From Ypsolopha sequella (Eukaryota > Arthropoda > Insecta > Lepidoptera > Ypsolophidae): a stretch of 64,000 nt of DNA. Positions 38,201 through 46,137 of this stretch are shown here, in pieces. Location: contig OW203986.1 in the NCBI GenBank assembly GCA_934047225.1, forward strand, positions 30,321,221 to 30,385,220. Reading direction: 5' to 3'. The stretch's first letter is position 1. Each line of letters starts with the position of its first letter. The notes under the pieces were generated by a model, which was given only the letters and a program-made list of their open reading frames with translations, ran no database searches and was not told the origin of the DNA. Position numbers and translations under genes: made by a program.

Positions 38201-38671
38201 GTTTCCCCATCCCTGGTCTAGATGTACTTAAAATTAACTCGCAACATCACATTTTAATGACTTAAATATTTTATTATTAAGTAAAAATTATTTTAATAAG
38301 TTATTGAGGTATAAAATAATGCACCGTAATTTGCTCGAATTATTTTCGAATCATATAATATCTGTAACTAGAAAAGTACTACGAGATTTGATGCGGTATT
38401 CAATATTACCTCTTATTGATTGAGCAGTAATGGTTATTGTACAATGAGTCAGTCAACAAGATATGATTATTATTCGGTTTCAGAATCAGCTGCAAAATAA
38501 AAACTAAAAAACTTACCTTCGACATTTAGCAATAAGAAGCTGTCCCTTCTTGCTTCTTGAATTACTCGAAGTTCCATCGTATGGCGATGTCGAACTATTA
38601 TTTATGAGAATATTAGCTGGTTGACGATTAACGGTCACCGACGCCGCCTCCTTGGACGTGCTTCCATCCAT
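23142..38671 (-). CDS. Msh5: Msh5: meiotic MutS homologue 5, 17 exons, complete
   Basis: MutS-family ATPase that pairs with MSH4 as a sliding clamp on meiotic recombination intermediates and promotes crossovers. Exons 5' to 3': 38517-38671, 34815-34881, 33880-34084, 30909-31137, 30077-30247, 28029-28167, 27229-27291, 26023-26127, 25770-25866, 25381-25571, 25048-25093, 24764-24902, 24467-24687, 24214-24359, 23910-24122, 23327-23482, 23142-23237. They sum to 2439 nt (812 aa; human about 834) with no stop or phase clash. The ATPase core has Walker A TGPNASGKS (595-603), Walker B LLIIDEFGKGT (671-681) and the GSFVPADSATIG and TRIQSTE signature. DEFGKGT separates MSH5 from MSH4 (DELGRGT). As in the family there is no N-terminal mismatch-recognition domain. 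The start is the first ATG of exon 1. AATAAA overlaps the stop. Assignment secure; exon 4 boundaries slightly less so. Confidence 0.96.
23327..23482 (-). CDS. Msh5: Msh5 exon 16
   Basis: Residues 730-781: VFLFRLTEGSISSSFAHQVA then ASSGI, the MutS C-terminal 'Y.l..G....S.a..vA...G' block. Donor GTGTGT. Confidence 0.93.
23822..23872 (+). repeat. 'gcccattcgattagtc' repeat, short copy
   Basis: gcctagctccgcccattcga ttagtcttgctaagaagaag ggcaagaa. In Msh5 intron 15, 40 bp from the exon 15 donor. Confidence 0.7.
23910..24122 (-). CDS. Msh5: Msh5 exon 15 (Walker B)
   Basis: Residues 659-729: SLLIIDEFGKGTSEVDGIAL with catalytic Asp675/Glu676, then CPHVLLATH. Acceptor gtttaag, an AAG rather than CAG; donor GTCAGA is also non-consensus. 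Confidence 0.96.
24214..24359 (-). CDS. Msh5: Msh5 exon 14
   Basis: Residues 610-658: VYFAHIGSFVPADSATIG, THLHTRIQSTE and SAFLIDLRQ, MutS ATPase motifs II-III. Acceptor ttttcag, donor GTAAGT. Confidence 0.97.
24467..24687 (-). CDS. Msh5: Msh5 exon 13 (Walker A)
   Basis: Residues 536-610: KQGKHPLHMISCESFVPND, then VKIFTGPNASGKSVYMKQIG with the ATP-binding loop at 596-603. Acceptor ctttcag, donor GTGAGT. Confidence 0.97.
24764..24902 (-). CDS. Msh5: Msh5 exon 12
   Basis: Residues 490-536: ELDIMIGDTYPEIVEHETKI, the clamp helix, matching vertebrate ELDALLGDLHCEIRDQET. Acceptor ttctcag, donor GTAAAC. Confidence 0.94.
25048..25093 (-). CDS. Msh5: Msh5 exon 11 (micro-exon, 46 nt)
   Basis: Residues 475-490, FQNNDYIHYKSKGCE, matching vertebrate FLSEEKLHYRSARTKE. 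Acceptor ttttcag, donor GTAAAT. The phase forces this short exon. Confidence 0.9.
25381..25571 (-). CDS. Msh5: Msh5 exon 10
   Basis: Residues 411-474: ERLPSFIDECAMLYMPHLGY and LLGV, matching vertebrate [20 protein letters not shown]; ends ELPNMRFM. Acceptor tttgtag, donor GTGAGC. Confidence 0.95.
25770..25866 (-). CDS. Msh5: Msh5 exon 9
   Basis: Residues 379-411: RIIDFDSSKTEGKFTVKPGV then DPELD, matching vertebrate [24 protein letters not shown]. Donor GTAAGC. Confidence 0.95.
26023..26127 (-). CDS. Msh5: Msh5 exon 8
   Basis: Residues 344-378, TLYNAVLICEMCENGPGGC then EFLNQLGSCDNNKLYE. Symmetric 105-nt exon; donor GTACGA. Confidence 0.9.
26225..26640 (+). repeat. AT-rich interspersed repeat, diverged copy
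   Basis: Shares order and wording with 34975-35410: 'cactcca...gcgcagtgt', 'aacccatctaata', 'gtcaaacgaggagaaa', 'catttcaacaat', 'atcgaggaaa', ending tatcgccttaa. In Msh5 intron 7. Confidence 0.6.
26920..27095 (+). pseudogene. Fragment of a non-LTR retrotransposon
   Basis: Encodes SRNWDLKGLRRVGRPKETRC then TVKKEADAFGLA, resembling the 'W.p.G.r..GRPk.TWrRtvekE...g' tail of insect LINE proteins, then TAG. Only about 55 codons survive. In Msh5 intron 7, antisense to the gene. Confidence 0.55.
27229..27291 (-). CDS. Msh5: Msh5 exon 7
   Basis: Residues 323-343, GILTKIKALSAKPFQWKSLY; a 63-nt exon with phase 0 on both sides. Acceptor atttcag, donor GTAAGT. Confidence 0.9.
27930..27987. repeat. Perfect short hairpin beside Msh5 exon 6
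   Basis: Arms gatggttacaggcagttgca (27930 on) and tgcaactgcctgtaaccatc (ending 27987) are exact complements over about 26 bp, with a 6-nt AT loop. The intronic stem begins about 40 nt after the exon 6 donor. Confidence 0.9.
28029..28167 (-). CDS. Msh5: Msh5 exon 6
   Basis: Residues 276-322: HPTNDIATLNQRLDVIAFFM (vertebrate RPTHDLGELSSRLDVIQFF). Donor GTAAGT. The reading frame continues open into the intron to 27384. Confidence 0.95.
28387..28479. repeat. tRNA-like hairpin: B-box motif in both arms
   Basis: Arms ctggatgtgaggagctttga / tcagagctcctcacatccag, continuing with gattcgaactcgg and cgagttcgaatc. About 38 bp of near-perfect pairing. The motif GTTCGAATC is a Pol III B box/T-arm sequence. 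No complete tRNA is formed. Confidence 0.7.
28513..29801 (+). mobile_element. Mariner element, Msh5 intron 5 copy
   Basis: Complete 1289-bp element: inverted ends cgagggtgaatccaaaagtt and the complement aacttttggattcaccctcg, with TA on each side (28511-28512, 29802-29803). Antisense to Msh5. Nearly identical to 32209-33503. Confidence 0.95.
28692..29731 (+). pseudogene. Mariner transposase, broken (copy 1)
   Basis: Starts MEKIEHRAVIKYL, then a TAA and a small deletion at 28731-28735. The rest (28764-29612) is open and carries VTMDESW, HQDNARVHT and [12 protein letters not shown], giving DD34D. The frame is then lost in the G-run at 29579-29583; the proper C-terminus (EEVIVAVNDYFDDLP... VEK) follows in another frame to 29731. 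Confidence 0.92.
30077..30247 (-). CDS. Msh5: Msh5 exon 5
   Basis: Residues 219-276: DIVTIDSDTYKGLQIF and NKEGLSLFSVFNKCASKLG, the MutS connector/lever start. Acceptor acattcag chosen because it alone keeps phase with exon 4. Donor GTATGC. An antisense open frame here is a shadow. Confidence 0.93.
30401..30710 (+). repeat. 'cctagttcgtccactg' family, copy 3
   Basis: Matches 11809-12243 with small deletions (cctagttcgtccacctttcc; the 'ggctattagggatgg' part is missing). In Msh5 intron 4, between exons 5 and 4. Confidence 0.75.
30909..31137 (-). CDS. Msh5: Msh5 exon 4
   Basis: Residues 143-219: NFEACKRRIYTLSLP (vertebrate NFEACRRRL) and SVQALGALLRYI (vertebrate TVRALGGLLKFL). Acceptor ttcacag, donor GTGAGT. 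Confidence 0.92.
31420..31545. mobile_element. Short palindromic MITE
   Basis: Arms around gggcgtaagagcaataaatt and aatttattcctttgcgccct pair around the centre aaaacactcgctacgctcg. The right part of the element at 43490-43675 has a similar plan. Confidence 0.55.
31575..31796 (-). pseudogene. LINE fragment (jockey-type RNase H/C-terminal region)
   Basis: Minus-strand frame LRARVGRSKDNLKRWG then NCLCGVPQTTDHLMSC and CPASCTH, the 'CdCG..QTm.HLl.CP' zinc-like segment seen at the C-terminus of jockey/I-type LINE proteins. Only about 73 codons remain. In Msh5 intron 3. Confidence 0.6.
32209..33503 (+). mobile_element. Mariner element, Msh5 intron 3 copy
   Basis: Complete 1295-bp element with the same inverted ends as 28513-29801 and TA flanks (32207-32208, 33504-33505). 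Differences from the other copy are scattered single bases, so the two are recent sisters. Confidence 0.95.
32388..33433 (+). pseudogene. Mariner transposase, broken (copy 2)
   Basis: The N-terminus is intact here (MEKIEHRAVIKYLNKKGLLP). A TAA replaces a lysine codon at 32940-32942. Downstream (from 32958) the frame is open through HQDNARVHT and [12 protein letters not shown] until the same G-run frameshift as in copy 1 (33281-33285). Confidence 0.92.
33880..34084 (-). CDS. Msh5: Msh5 exon 3
   Basis: Residues 75-143, including LHVLDEIVDRPPAHLMLLNL and CKLTFISAKEY. Acceptor ttccag, donor GTAAGT, ends in phase 1. Confidence 0.9.
34110..34550 (+). repeat. 'ggttccgtac' element, complete copy
   Basis: Starts ggtcaagtgcgagtaggact and agggttccgtacc, ends acgcacggacagacaatacg ... 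acgtacggaact: terminal inverted 'gttccgtac' ends about 420 bp apart. In Msh5 intron 2, 25 bp from exon 3. Confidence 0.65.
34815..34881 (-). CDS. Msh5: Msh5 exon 2
   Basis: Residues 52-74, ILSVYWRAGKLGAAYFTLQ, aligning with the vertebrate LSVLWYSGKLGIAYYDTQ block. Donor GTGAGT. Confidence 0.92.
34975..35410 (+). repeat. AT-rich interspersed repeat, reference copy
   Basis: Recognised because 26225-26640 and, inverted and interrupted, 59190-59840 carry the same order of words (cgtgtaaaag-like start, 'cgaaaaaaacctcagtgcga', 'ttaaaacccatctaataaaa', 'gatccctagaaaaaga', 'gcaagttctaagtg'). No coding frame is conserved. Confidence 0.7.
35661..36021. mobile_element. Long palindromic element (MITE), arms about 150 bp
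   Basis: Left catatttatgtgtgtaatag ... aggatgttatgtggaagctg; right cagcttccacataacatcct ... acacataaatatg. Inner arms aataatcaatattattgtga / tcacaataatattgattatt also pair. In Msh5 intron 1. Confidence 0.85.
36050..36271. mobile_element. TA-flanked MITE, family A copy 3
   Basis: Ends caacgtgtaacagaaaggtg and cacctttctgttacacgttg, flanked by TA. Shares its sequence with 773-1034 and 4861-5121 but has an internal deletion (222 bp instead of about 262). Confidence 0.9.
36272..36553. mobile_element. Palindromic MITE abutting family A copy 3
   Basis: Arms aaggtgacttctgtttatat and aaataaaagtcacctt; inner arms atgcaaaataaaattagtat and gcctaaattttattttgcg. It begins directly at the TA that ends the neighbouring MITE. 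Confidence 0.8.
36554..36830 (+). repeat. GC-richer patch with a tRNA-like B box
   Basis: Begins gaggatgcgggttctaatcc (B-box-like) and continues about 230 bp of less AT-rich DNA ending gtggcatcacttggtgcggc. Probably a decayed tRNA-derived SINE; no second copy was found in the window to prove it. Confidence 0.35.
36868..37378. mobile_element. Very long palindromic element, about 510 bp
   Basis: Outer arms gtccaagataattagacaaa / tttgtttaattgtcttggac; inner arms include cttacaagatgaagtgcagg / cctgtacttcatcttgtaag and tatagtaacttcagaaaaaa / ttttttctgaagttactata. Arms of over 200 bp with small mismatches. In Msh5 intron 1. Confidence 0.9.
37883..38215. mobile_element. hAT-type non-autonomous element (333 bp)
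   Basis: Ends cagggatggggaaactacg and aaaaagtttccccatccctg are inverted, with 'gggccatctccggcccgcga' near the left end, a hallmark of many hAT elements. The 8-bp flanks do not match each other, so the target duplication has decayed. Confidence 0.8.
38517..38671 (-). CDS. Msh5: Msh5 exon 1 (start)
   Basis: Residues 1-52: a Ser/Asn-rich, probably disordered leader (MDGSTSKEAASVTV...) ending LLIAKCR. Donor GTAAGT. A second in-frame ATG lies outside the frame of the chosen start, so the start is unambiguous within this exon. Confidence 0.88.
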
Positions 38672-40143
38672 CTTTGTCAATAAATAATTATTTAATTCCT
38701 GTTAGTTTACGTGGGATGGGTAGAAATTACAAAACATCACAATTCAAATTCACGGAGCAAACTTTGAACATTGATATTTCCCGCCATTTTTCTTGTCATG
38801 AAAAATTAAGAATAAATAGGGTCTTATTCGCTTCGCCTTTTAGTGTCGCTGTCCCAAATTCCGTCTGTGTACAAAAGTGTCGGAAAAGAGTGATCAATAC
38901 GTAGTTTCTTGATACGTAGTTCGGAGAATAATTTTGTGTCTAGAATATTATCTTTAGATGAGTAACAACACAGATATAAAATCGTAGAACGTAAAATGAG
39001 AAATTAAATATTAAACATCGGGACGGTTTTGGTGATTTTTTTTTCTTGCCCTTGTCTTTTTTATTTTTTATTTTCTTTTTCAAGTTATAAAAGAACTTAA
39101 TAAATAATAATAATAAATAAATAATATTATTTCTTCATAACAAATCAATACTTAAGGATTTAGATATTTTAAATATTTTAAGCTTGACCGAAATGTCGAA
39201 TTTTACCTGTAAAAATCAAAGCCTAGCTGTAATCGTTATGATGGTTACTCAACCTAAATAATTTTAGTGGTTTACAAAACTAACTTTTTTATCGTTCTGT
39301 TATAGCCGGCCAGTATTACAGCAATATGTCTACAGCCTGGATTTTATTCTATTAAGTACCTATATTTTTCGTTTCGTGTATCAATGGCATAAATTCTGCC
39401 ACCCTAGATCTAAACGAGTAGGTATGTGAAAAAATAGCACAATGCTGGCCGAGACCTATTCGTAGATTTCCAGTGTTTGGCGCGTTTTCCAGCCAGTTTT
39501 CCTAGCCGGTCAGCCGTGTCATTAGTGTCACATATAGCGTGGCCACCGGTCGTCGACCCACTCAGGGAAGTTTAATGTGGCTGAATGTGAAACCATTGCC
39601 TTTGTAAGGGTTAATGAATTCTTCCGCACCCTTTTATTGTAGGCGCCACGGTCGAGAATGCCGCGGGTTTTCAGGGTTCAGTTTAAAATGGTACTTACAT
39701 TTTTATTACAGTTTTAAAGTAGCTAATGGCGGTTGGCATGCAAATTAAAATAAAATGGGTAAGTAGACACTAATACAGTTTATTCATTTAAAAGAAACAC
39801 GATACATAAACCTACAATACTATAACAAAAATTGTCAATATTATTTAATTATTAATTGACAAAATTTTCAACATGATTAAGTACACACGGTACTACATGG
39901 TTTATATAAATTATTTTGAAACATCTAATTATGTATGTAAGTAGGTATTAAAATTTATTAACGACACCTTTATGATTCAGATATTCTAAAAGGTAGACAT
40001 GTACTTTTAACATATATTTTTCCATTTAACACATTCATAGAAAGTTGAAAAAGGCACTTACGGTAATAAATTGTTTCGTCATTTTATAGTCTATCGATTA
40101 AATCACAATCACGGGACATCACTAGCTTGACCTAAAGCGCGCA
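38672..40143. other. Intergenic: Msh5 promoter side and caveolin 3' side
   Basis: No exon seen. It must contain the Msh5 5' leader and promoter and the caveolin 3' UTR. A TTTATT at 39779-39784 is an AATAAA on the minus strand, 360 nt past the caveolin stop, and is a reasonable poly(A) signal. No TATA or initiator can be supported. Confidence 0.5.
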
Positions 40144-40332
40144 CTACACCACTAGCAAGTCTTTCTCTTCCGGCGCGTCTTTCCGGAAGTTAACTCGGAT
40201 GTGGCGGCAAAGATGGCCGACCGCTTCAGCCGCGGGGACCACGATTGCCGCCATGCAAGCTTGCACCATCGTCCTCAATGATGCGAAGTAGATCTTGAGG
40301 CAGCGGACACAGGGAGCGGTGCACCAGATTTG
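40144..40332 (-). CDS. Cav: Caveolin exon 3 (C-terminus and stop)
   Basis: QIWCTAPCVRCLKIYF, then MAAIVVPAAEAVGHLCRH and IRVNFRKDAPEEKDLLVV, stop TAG. Corresponds to human ...FSNVRINLQKEI. Acceptor from an A/T-run ending ttttttag. Confidence 0.92.
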   Translation of the reverse strand, partial: QIWCTAPCVRCLKIYFASLRTMVQACMAAIVVPAAEAVGHLCRHIRVNFRKDAPEEKDLLVV

Positions 40333-43300
40333 CTAAAAAAAAAAAATTTCGAGTTCGAGTAATTTTTTATTTTCGCGAACACTTGAGGCATTCTTTGGCT
40401 ATGTTCTGCTGGCGTTTATGTAAAACGGAATTTTTCGAATTTATTCCTGACGTAAACTCCGAATACAAATTGCTCATGAATTTTAATAACCGCCACAGAC
40501 ATCTTTAAAAAGTGAGCCACAAGTAGTAAAGTAAGTATTACTACTACCAGTCAGTAGGTATATGCATTTACCAACTGTTCTGAGGCAGTTCAGCTTACTT
40601 ATTATGCAGGTTCATTGGTAGAGTTCAAGCTATATCAGAAAGGCTTGAGGACCAACCTCGAAAGCTAGGCAAGCGAAGCAGCAGCCGAGGAAGAGCGCGC
40701 AAGGAGGTGCGATGATGACGGCCAGGAGCGTGTAGCACCAGTTCCTGGAGTATTGGAAGCAGACGTTGCTGAGTCTCCACGCGCACTCGGGGCTCCGGGC
40801 GCCCTCGGGCTCGCCGATCACGTCGTCCCACACTATCTGTCGCGAGATACACGACTGTTTACAAAGTTGATCAGAGAATATACAATTTAGATGTTTTACA
40901 ATGTAAGTGAAAATAACCTACCCCTACTTGGAAATAGTTCCTCGATCAAATATAAATAAATAATATATGTATACAGAACTTATTTTAAAGTTGATTCATT
41001 ATTTTAAAATAAGACTGTACTTTAAATTTAATTGTTGATTATTTTTACAACGAAGATGATATAAATCTATGAAAATGTTATGTTCTTTTATTTATATAAA
41101 ATAAATAGTTATATCAGACTATAATTCCCTTGCGGTGTGACTCCACTTTTGTAGGTGACTGTACTTAATTATTGATATTACATTGAAATTTTTATGACCA
41201 CCCCATTCGAACGTATTCGATTTCAGTTAACGTTCGAATGTGCCACGCCCCTTTCAATCAGGCCCATTCAGACGTAATACCTGCCGAGCGAAGCGGAGCG
41301 GAACAAGGCGACCTCCCTTGTTTTAACGAAATACTTATGATATGTCCAGGCAGATCATGATATGCCCAATTCTACGATGTGCTGACGACATCTATACATA
41401 GACGAAGAAACGGTTTGTATTTGTTTCCAAGGTTGTATACCTATCGACGAATAGACCACCAACGAAGCACGGAATTCTACGATATAATCGAATTGTTATG
41501 ACAATGTAAACTGAAGTATAGATTCAGTAGTACTAGTACGTATGAATAGATACAGTTCACGTGTGTTAGTGGGTCAATGTCATAGAGTCAAATTGCTTTG
41601 ATGAAAGCCGCTTTACTGAGTGAGCAGTGAGATACGGCAGAAACGACATAGAAATCTAGTTTGAGTAGCCAACACCGTACACTGACAGTAGCCAACACCG
41701 TACACTGACAGTAGCCAACACCGTATACTGACGGTAGCCAACACAGTACACTGACAGTAGCCAACACCGTATACTGACGGTAGCCAACACAGTACACTGA
41801 CGGTAGCCAACACCGTATACTGACAGTAGCCAACACCGTACACTGACATTAGCCAACACCGTACACTGACAGTTATGTTTAATTAAGTTGAAGCTAAGTG
41901 AGAATTAAAATGTATGAAACAAAACTGCAAAATTAAGTTGGTCGAGTGTTCGAGTACGTATCCAAATCTACATTATACATAACGCGTTTTCAGTATTTTT
42001 TGTTGAGCATAATTTACAGAACTTTCAAATTCTCAATTACTTCGGTCTTTAAGATGACCCCGTAACAAAAATGGTCTAAAACTGTCAACTTTGACGGCAC
42101 CCATCTCCTTACTTTTGAAGATAAAAATAATTAAAAATGTATTTGCACTCTAATAATAAAGCTCTAGACAATGACATTTCACAAGCGAAGGTAACAAATA
42201 AAAATACGGCTCCTTTTTCATGAATACTTAATTTAATTTAATTTAAATATTGTGTTTTGATTTAACAATCTACATCAAATATCAAAATTTCTGGTCTGTA
42301 ACTCATTCTGTCTACTAGCTAGAGACCCGTGACATACAGATAGAGATTGAAATTATTGGGACTCCGTTTGCCCTTTGGGTACGGAACCCTAAAAAGTGGG
42401 TAAGCCGAAGTTTTTAAGGTTGATTACTAGGAATAAATTAAGCTTTCTCGTGGAGTTTTTAGCTTATTGTGTTTGTTGCCAGTTAAAACTAAATTTTTCT
42501 TCGGTGACTATAAGATTGTTCTCGAAGTATTTTCAAGTGGAGTTCATTGACACCACGGTTATTTACCAATGTAACATCAGAGAGCGGGTGAAATAAGGTT
42601 AACTAACGTTCGGTTTTAGTTTATTTTCACTGGTTTAGTTCAGTTTCCACACGCGATCGCCACTTCGTCACGGCCGATGTTGGCGCTTGACGGGCTCTCT
42701 ACTGTTCGCTGATATCACTATATTAGACAGTTCTACAGAACAGTTTACAGAAAACATAAAGACTATTTTACTACTTATTTTCTTATTTACATGATTGCAA
42801 TTTTACATACCGGGTAACCATTTATACAGGTATGTATCCATAAAAATTCACACAACGTTTTCAAAATTATTATGGACATGTGAAATGCCCGCAGTATGTT
42901 TCGTTGGGATAGTTGTTAACTATAATCATTAAATTTACATCCGGTTTTACCGGATAACGTAAAATTTCCTGCTACAGTGTAGAGGGTCCACAAACTGTCG
43001 AGGTTTACTCTTGCAACGACAAGTGCTTGTGAGGACATTAACACATACGTTGCCCTGGCGTAGCGGGTCTACAAAGCGGGAAACAATGAGGTCGTAGCTC
43101 CTGCTACGTCGGAGCAAAACAGCAAATGATTTTTTCACACCACCTGCTCGACAATGTCCAATTACATATCATGCAACCTCAACGTAAAGTAACGCATTAT
43201 ATCTCAAGGGATATAAAGTTATATGAAAATCCCTAGGGATTAAAGTGATTTAAATTTGGAACGTCAAATTCGTGTGGAAACTCGTGGAAAACAAATGCCC

Positions 43301-46137
43301 ATATGGGATTGTAAAGAGGTTTGTTTGAAAATCGAACTGGCCATCATTAGCAAAATTCAACAAAAAGAAAAAAAGCGTTTACAAAGAATGTGAAACAAAA
43401 GACGGTGTTTGGTGCTGTGATTGTCAGTGAATTTTATTGAATTATTAATGTTGATAAACAATGTCGAGCTTTTTATTATCTCGCAGAAGGTGTGAAAAGT
43501 AGAGTATGCTCCTCTGGAATAAAGCCTGTCTTTGTCTTGGGCAGCTTGAACCTCTCGCTTTACTCAGGACTCTATATAACTAGAGTCCCTCGTTACGCTC
43601 AGGGTTCAATATGCCGCCCGTGACGTAAGACACTGCTTTATTCCCTTAGTGCATAATCTACTATTATATTGTTTGAATTCAGTAGCTGCTGAGTGCTGTT
43701 GAGTTTTTCTCTATCAGGAATACTACTGTTCGTTAGCTAAACTATCCACTTTACCACTGGCCAGTAGCACGATACTGAGCTTGTTTGTACTGAACAACAG
43801 TTGATTGCTTCGTTCAGACGTTGAAATATTGTTTTTTATTACTACAGCTATTTCAGCGGGAACTTACAGGCTATTTGCTCTTTATTTTTATGGTTTCAAA
43901 CATCTATCGTTTTACGTTGAATATTAGATTGATGGTTTAGGTTGAATAATTTAATTTTTATTGACAATTATTAGAAAGAGAAGATACATTATTTTACTGA
44001 TAAAGCATCTGTATGAAAACAGTTTAAGTAATGTAACAAGTACCTATTAAAACTAGAATCTAATGAAAACACGCTTATTACGAAGCATAAAGAATAAAAA
44101 TAAACCTGGATGTTCGCTACGCCCTCTGCTGGCGTAATAAACTACGAAATAATGTTACTTTTTCATTTTGGCTTTTTTGTTATTATTTTAACTCTGTTAT
44201 TTTGTAGAGAAATAAAAAGTTGTTTCACCTCACAAGAAGATACAATCAACACGCTACCAAATGTAGAGAAGCTACACAAAATGTAGAGAAGCAGATGATA
44301 ATGATCAGCACATATATTTGGATATATTTACCAAATGTCATGTTTTTAACAAAATTCAAATGTAAGCTATACTTATAACACGTACTTTCTATTCTTTAGG
44401 TTGTCTTACAAGTGATACAAGTGTAATTAGATTTCTGTTAGCACGTAGAGTTATGTTTGTAACACCTTTTCCACCAAGGTTTACGAGAATTACCAAGTGA
44501 AACAATCTTTAAAATGGTAATTAACTATACGTGCAAGTTCTGACGAGCCGTGTGCAATACGCATTTTTTTTTCAATAAGATTCAATACATATTTTTAATG
44601 GCACTAAAAGGCAAAATAAAAAGACAACGTAAGAAGTAAAAAGCAGGGTACAAATGGCGGTCTTATTTACTTAAAAGCGGTCTGAAAAGACAAACTTTGG
44701 ATAGAGGACTACTTAAAAGAAAAAGATAATGTGTAGTAATATTTTTTTTATTATTATTGCTATTTTTTGACACTTGTATAACATGAAATAAGCACAATTT
44801 TTTTTTATTTCTTAAGCAAGTTTAATTTTTTTTATTTATAAATAACAACTTCAATAATTAAAGAACAAAAAAATATGATTCTACAATTAAAACTAAATAA
44901 TCCTAATAATTCTAAAAACTAAACTAACCCAAATATAATATAATTAACATAATGAAATAGCAATCAGATACAGATCGCGCGATCTTACTTGGCAGGCCCA
45001 AAGTTAGTTTCTTTTTCTCTCTCTTCTTCTTCTCCTAAAAATTATATCCCACCAAAAAAATTCAATGTAAAGTAGGTTGCCAAGACTTACACGCTCATAG
45101 CGCTTTCACTGTTAAAAAGTTATCAAATCTCACGTAGAGCCAAGCCTCTAACTCTGCAAGCCCTAACTCTACTAACCCTACATCTTGGTTAAAAAGAATT
45201 CCTGAGATTTTCAAGATATGAAGGTTCAAAAATATGACGAAACGCTTCGAGAAAAGGTTGCCCTGCTTACTTTAGCTCGTCTTGGCGAAGGCACTACCGT
45301 GCTCCTAGATCTATGCAGAGCCTAACTTCGGGCCGGCCAAGTAAGACTGCGCGAATTGCAATTCAGTTTCAAATAAAATACCTAATAACCCTTATAGTTA
45401 AATTTCTTATGTGCGTAAATTATGAAAACGCTGACCTTTCCACCATGTATTTAATTCCAAGTTGACCTTCAGAAATACTTTGTTCCAGTAACAAAATACA
45501 ACTTTGTGTATGCAAATAAGTTTCCGATTTGACTCGATGAAATGAGGGGCTGCTACAAAGGTTGTATATTTTAATTGAATAGTCGAAACACGATGTTTTT
45601 GTTGAGTACCCTAAAATAGAACGTTTGACGTCGTTGGTGAATTGGGGCTTTTGTTTTATCGACTGCGAGTAAGTTAGTTTTTAAGTAACTAAAGTAAAAA
45701 TTAAAAGTGTTATGAAATATCCATTTTTTTTTAAACTGAGTGTTGTTAAATTGCCCATTTTTCACATTTTGGAAGTAGGTAATTACATTTAGTCACATTC
45801 GAGCACACCAACCACCCTCACAATCAAATTAGTAGCAACGCGGTGTGGCTAAGACGACTTTAACTAAACATCTGTAGTAGTCGCCGTAGTGGCTAGTACG
45901 ACTTCAACATCACTTAATCATATTTATTAAAAGGTTCTACAATAATTTTAAAGCCCATGAGTTTAATGATCAATAAAATGAATTAAATAACAATCTATCA
46001 GTCTACAAATTTAATTGTACCATTGAAAATTAATAAGCTAAAACAAAAGACAGACTTACCTGAACGTGTGGATTCAGGTTATTAGGATCTCTATCCTCTA
46101 GCGTATCTCGGACCGCGCTCTCCGGTTTTGCCGCCAT
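40144..46137 (-). CDS. Cav: Caveolin, three exons
   Basis: Integral membrane scaffold of caveolae-type domains, inserted as a hairpin with both ends in the cytosol. Exons are 46060-46137 (or longer), 40657-40836 and 40144-40332, all joined in phase 0. From the ATG at 46137 the protein is 148 aa (human CAV3 151). Visible: DRDPNNLNPHV, the family signature region as WDDVIGEPEG (human FEDVIAEPEG), a hydrophobic hairpin YTLLAVIIAPPCALFLGCCF with the helix-breaking prolines (about 61-85), then QIWCTAPCVRCLKIYF (human HIWAVVPCIKSFLIEI) with cysteines that could be palmitoylated, and a basic C-terminus. The exon 2 donor GTTGGT is weak. The frame stays open without an ATG from 46138 to 46415, so an upstream exon could add a Pro-rich N-terminus. 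Drosophila lacks caveolin. Confidence 0.9.
40657..40836 (-). CDS. Cav: Caveolin exon 2 (signature and membrane hairpin)
   Basis: IVWDDVIGEPEGARSPE then CAWRLSNVCFQYSRNWCY and the hydrophobic hairpin, ending CLAFE; exactly 60 codons. Acceptor gcgacag, donor GTTGGT (only GT fits consensus). Confidence 0.92.
41667..41875. repeat. 23-bp minisatellite, nine copies
   Basis: Unit gtagccaacaccgtacactg aca, with alternating variants (acagta for accgta, gtatac for gtacac, acgg for acag). In caveolin intron 1. Minus-strand frames through it stay open only because of the repetition. Confidence 0.95.
42280..42396 (+). repeat. 'ggttccgtac' element, 3' end only
   Basis: Ends gactccgtttgccctttggg tacggaaccct, the terminal form of this family. 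The left end is not recognisable. Confidence 0.5.
43490..43675. mobile_element. Short palindromic element
   Basis: Arms near agtagagtatgctcctctgg aataaagc and gctttattcccttagtgcat aatctact pair; the centre gtccctcgttacgctcagg resembles that of 31420-31545. Confidence 0.5.
44972..45361. mobile_element. MITE with 33-bp inverted ends, about 390 bp
   Basis: Left cgcgatcttacttggcaggc ccaaagttag; right ctaacttcgggccggccaag taagactgcgcg. In caveolin intron 1. No second copy in the window. Confidence 0.75.
46060..46137 (-). CDS. Cav: Caveolin exon 1 (start uncertain)
   Basis: MAAKPESAVRDTLEDRDPNN then LNPHVQ, donor GTAAGT. The ATG at 46137 gives the family's usual length. An in-frame Pro-rich stretch lies upstream to 46415, where an AG (TTCAAAG) could be an acceptor; a TAA sits just beyond. 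Confidence 0.8.

Noticed and set aside
41588..41859. Three overlapping minus-strand frames rich in VGYCQYTVLA-type repeats
   Set aside because: Products of the 23-bp minisatellite in all three frames.
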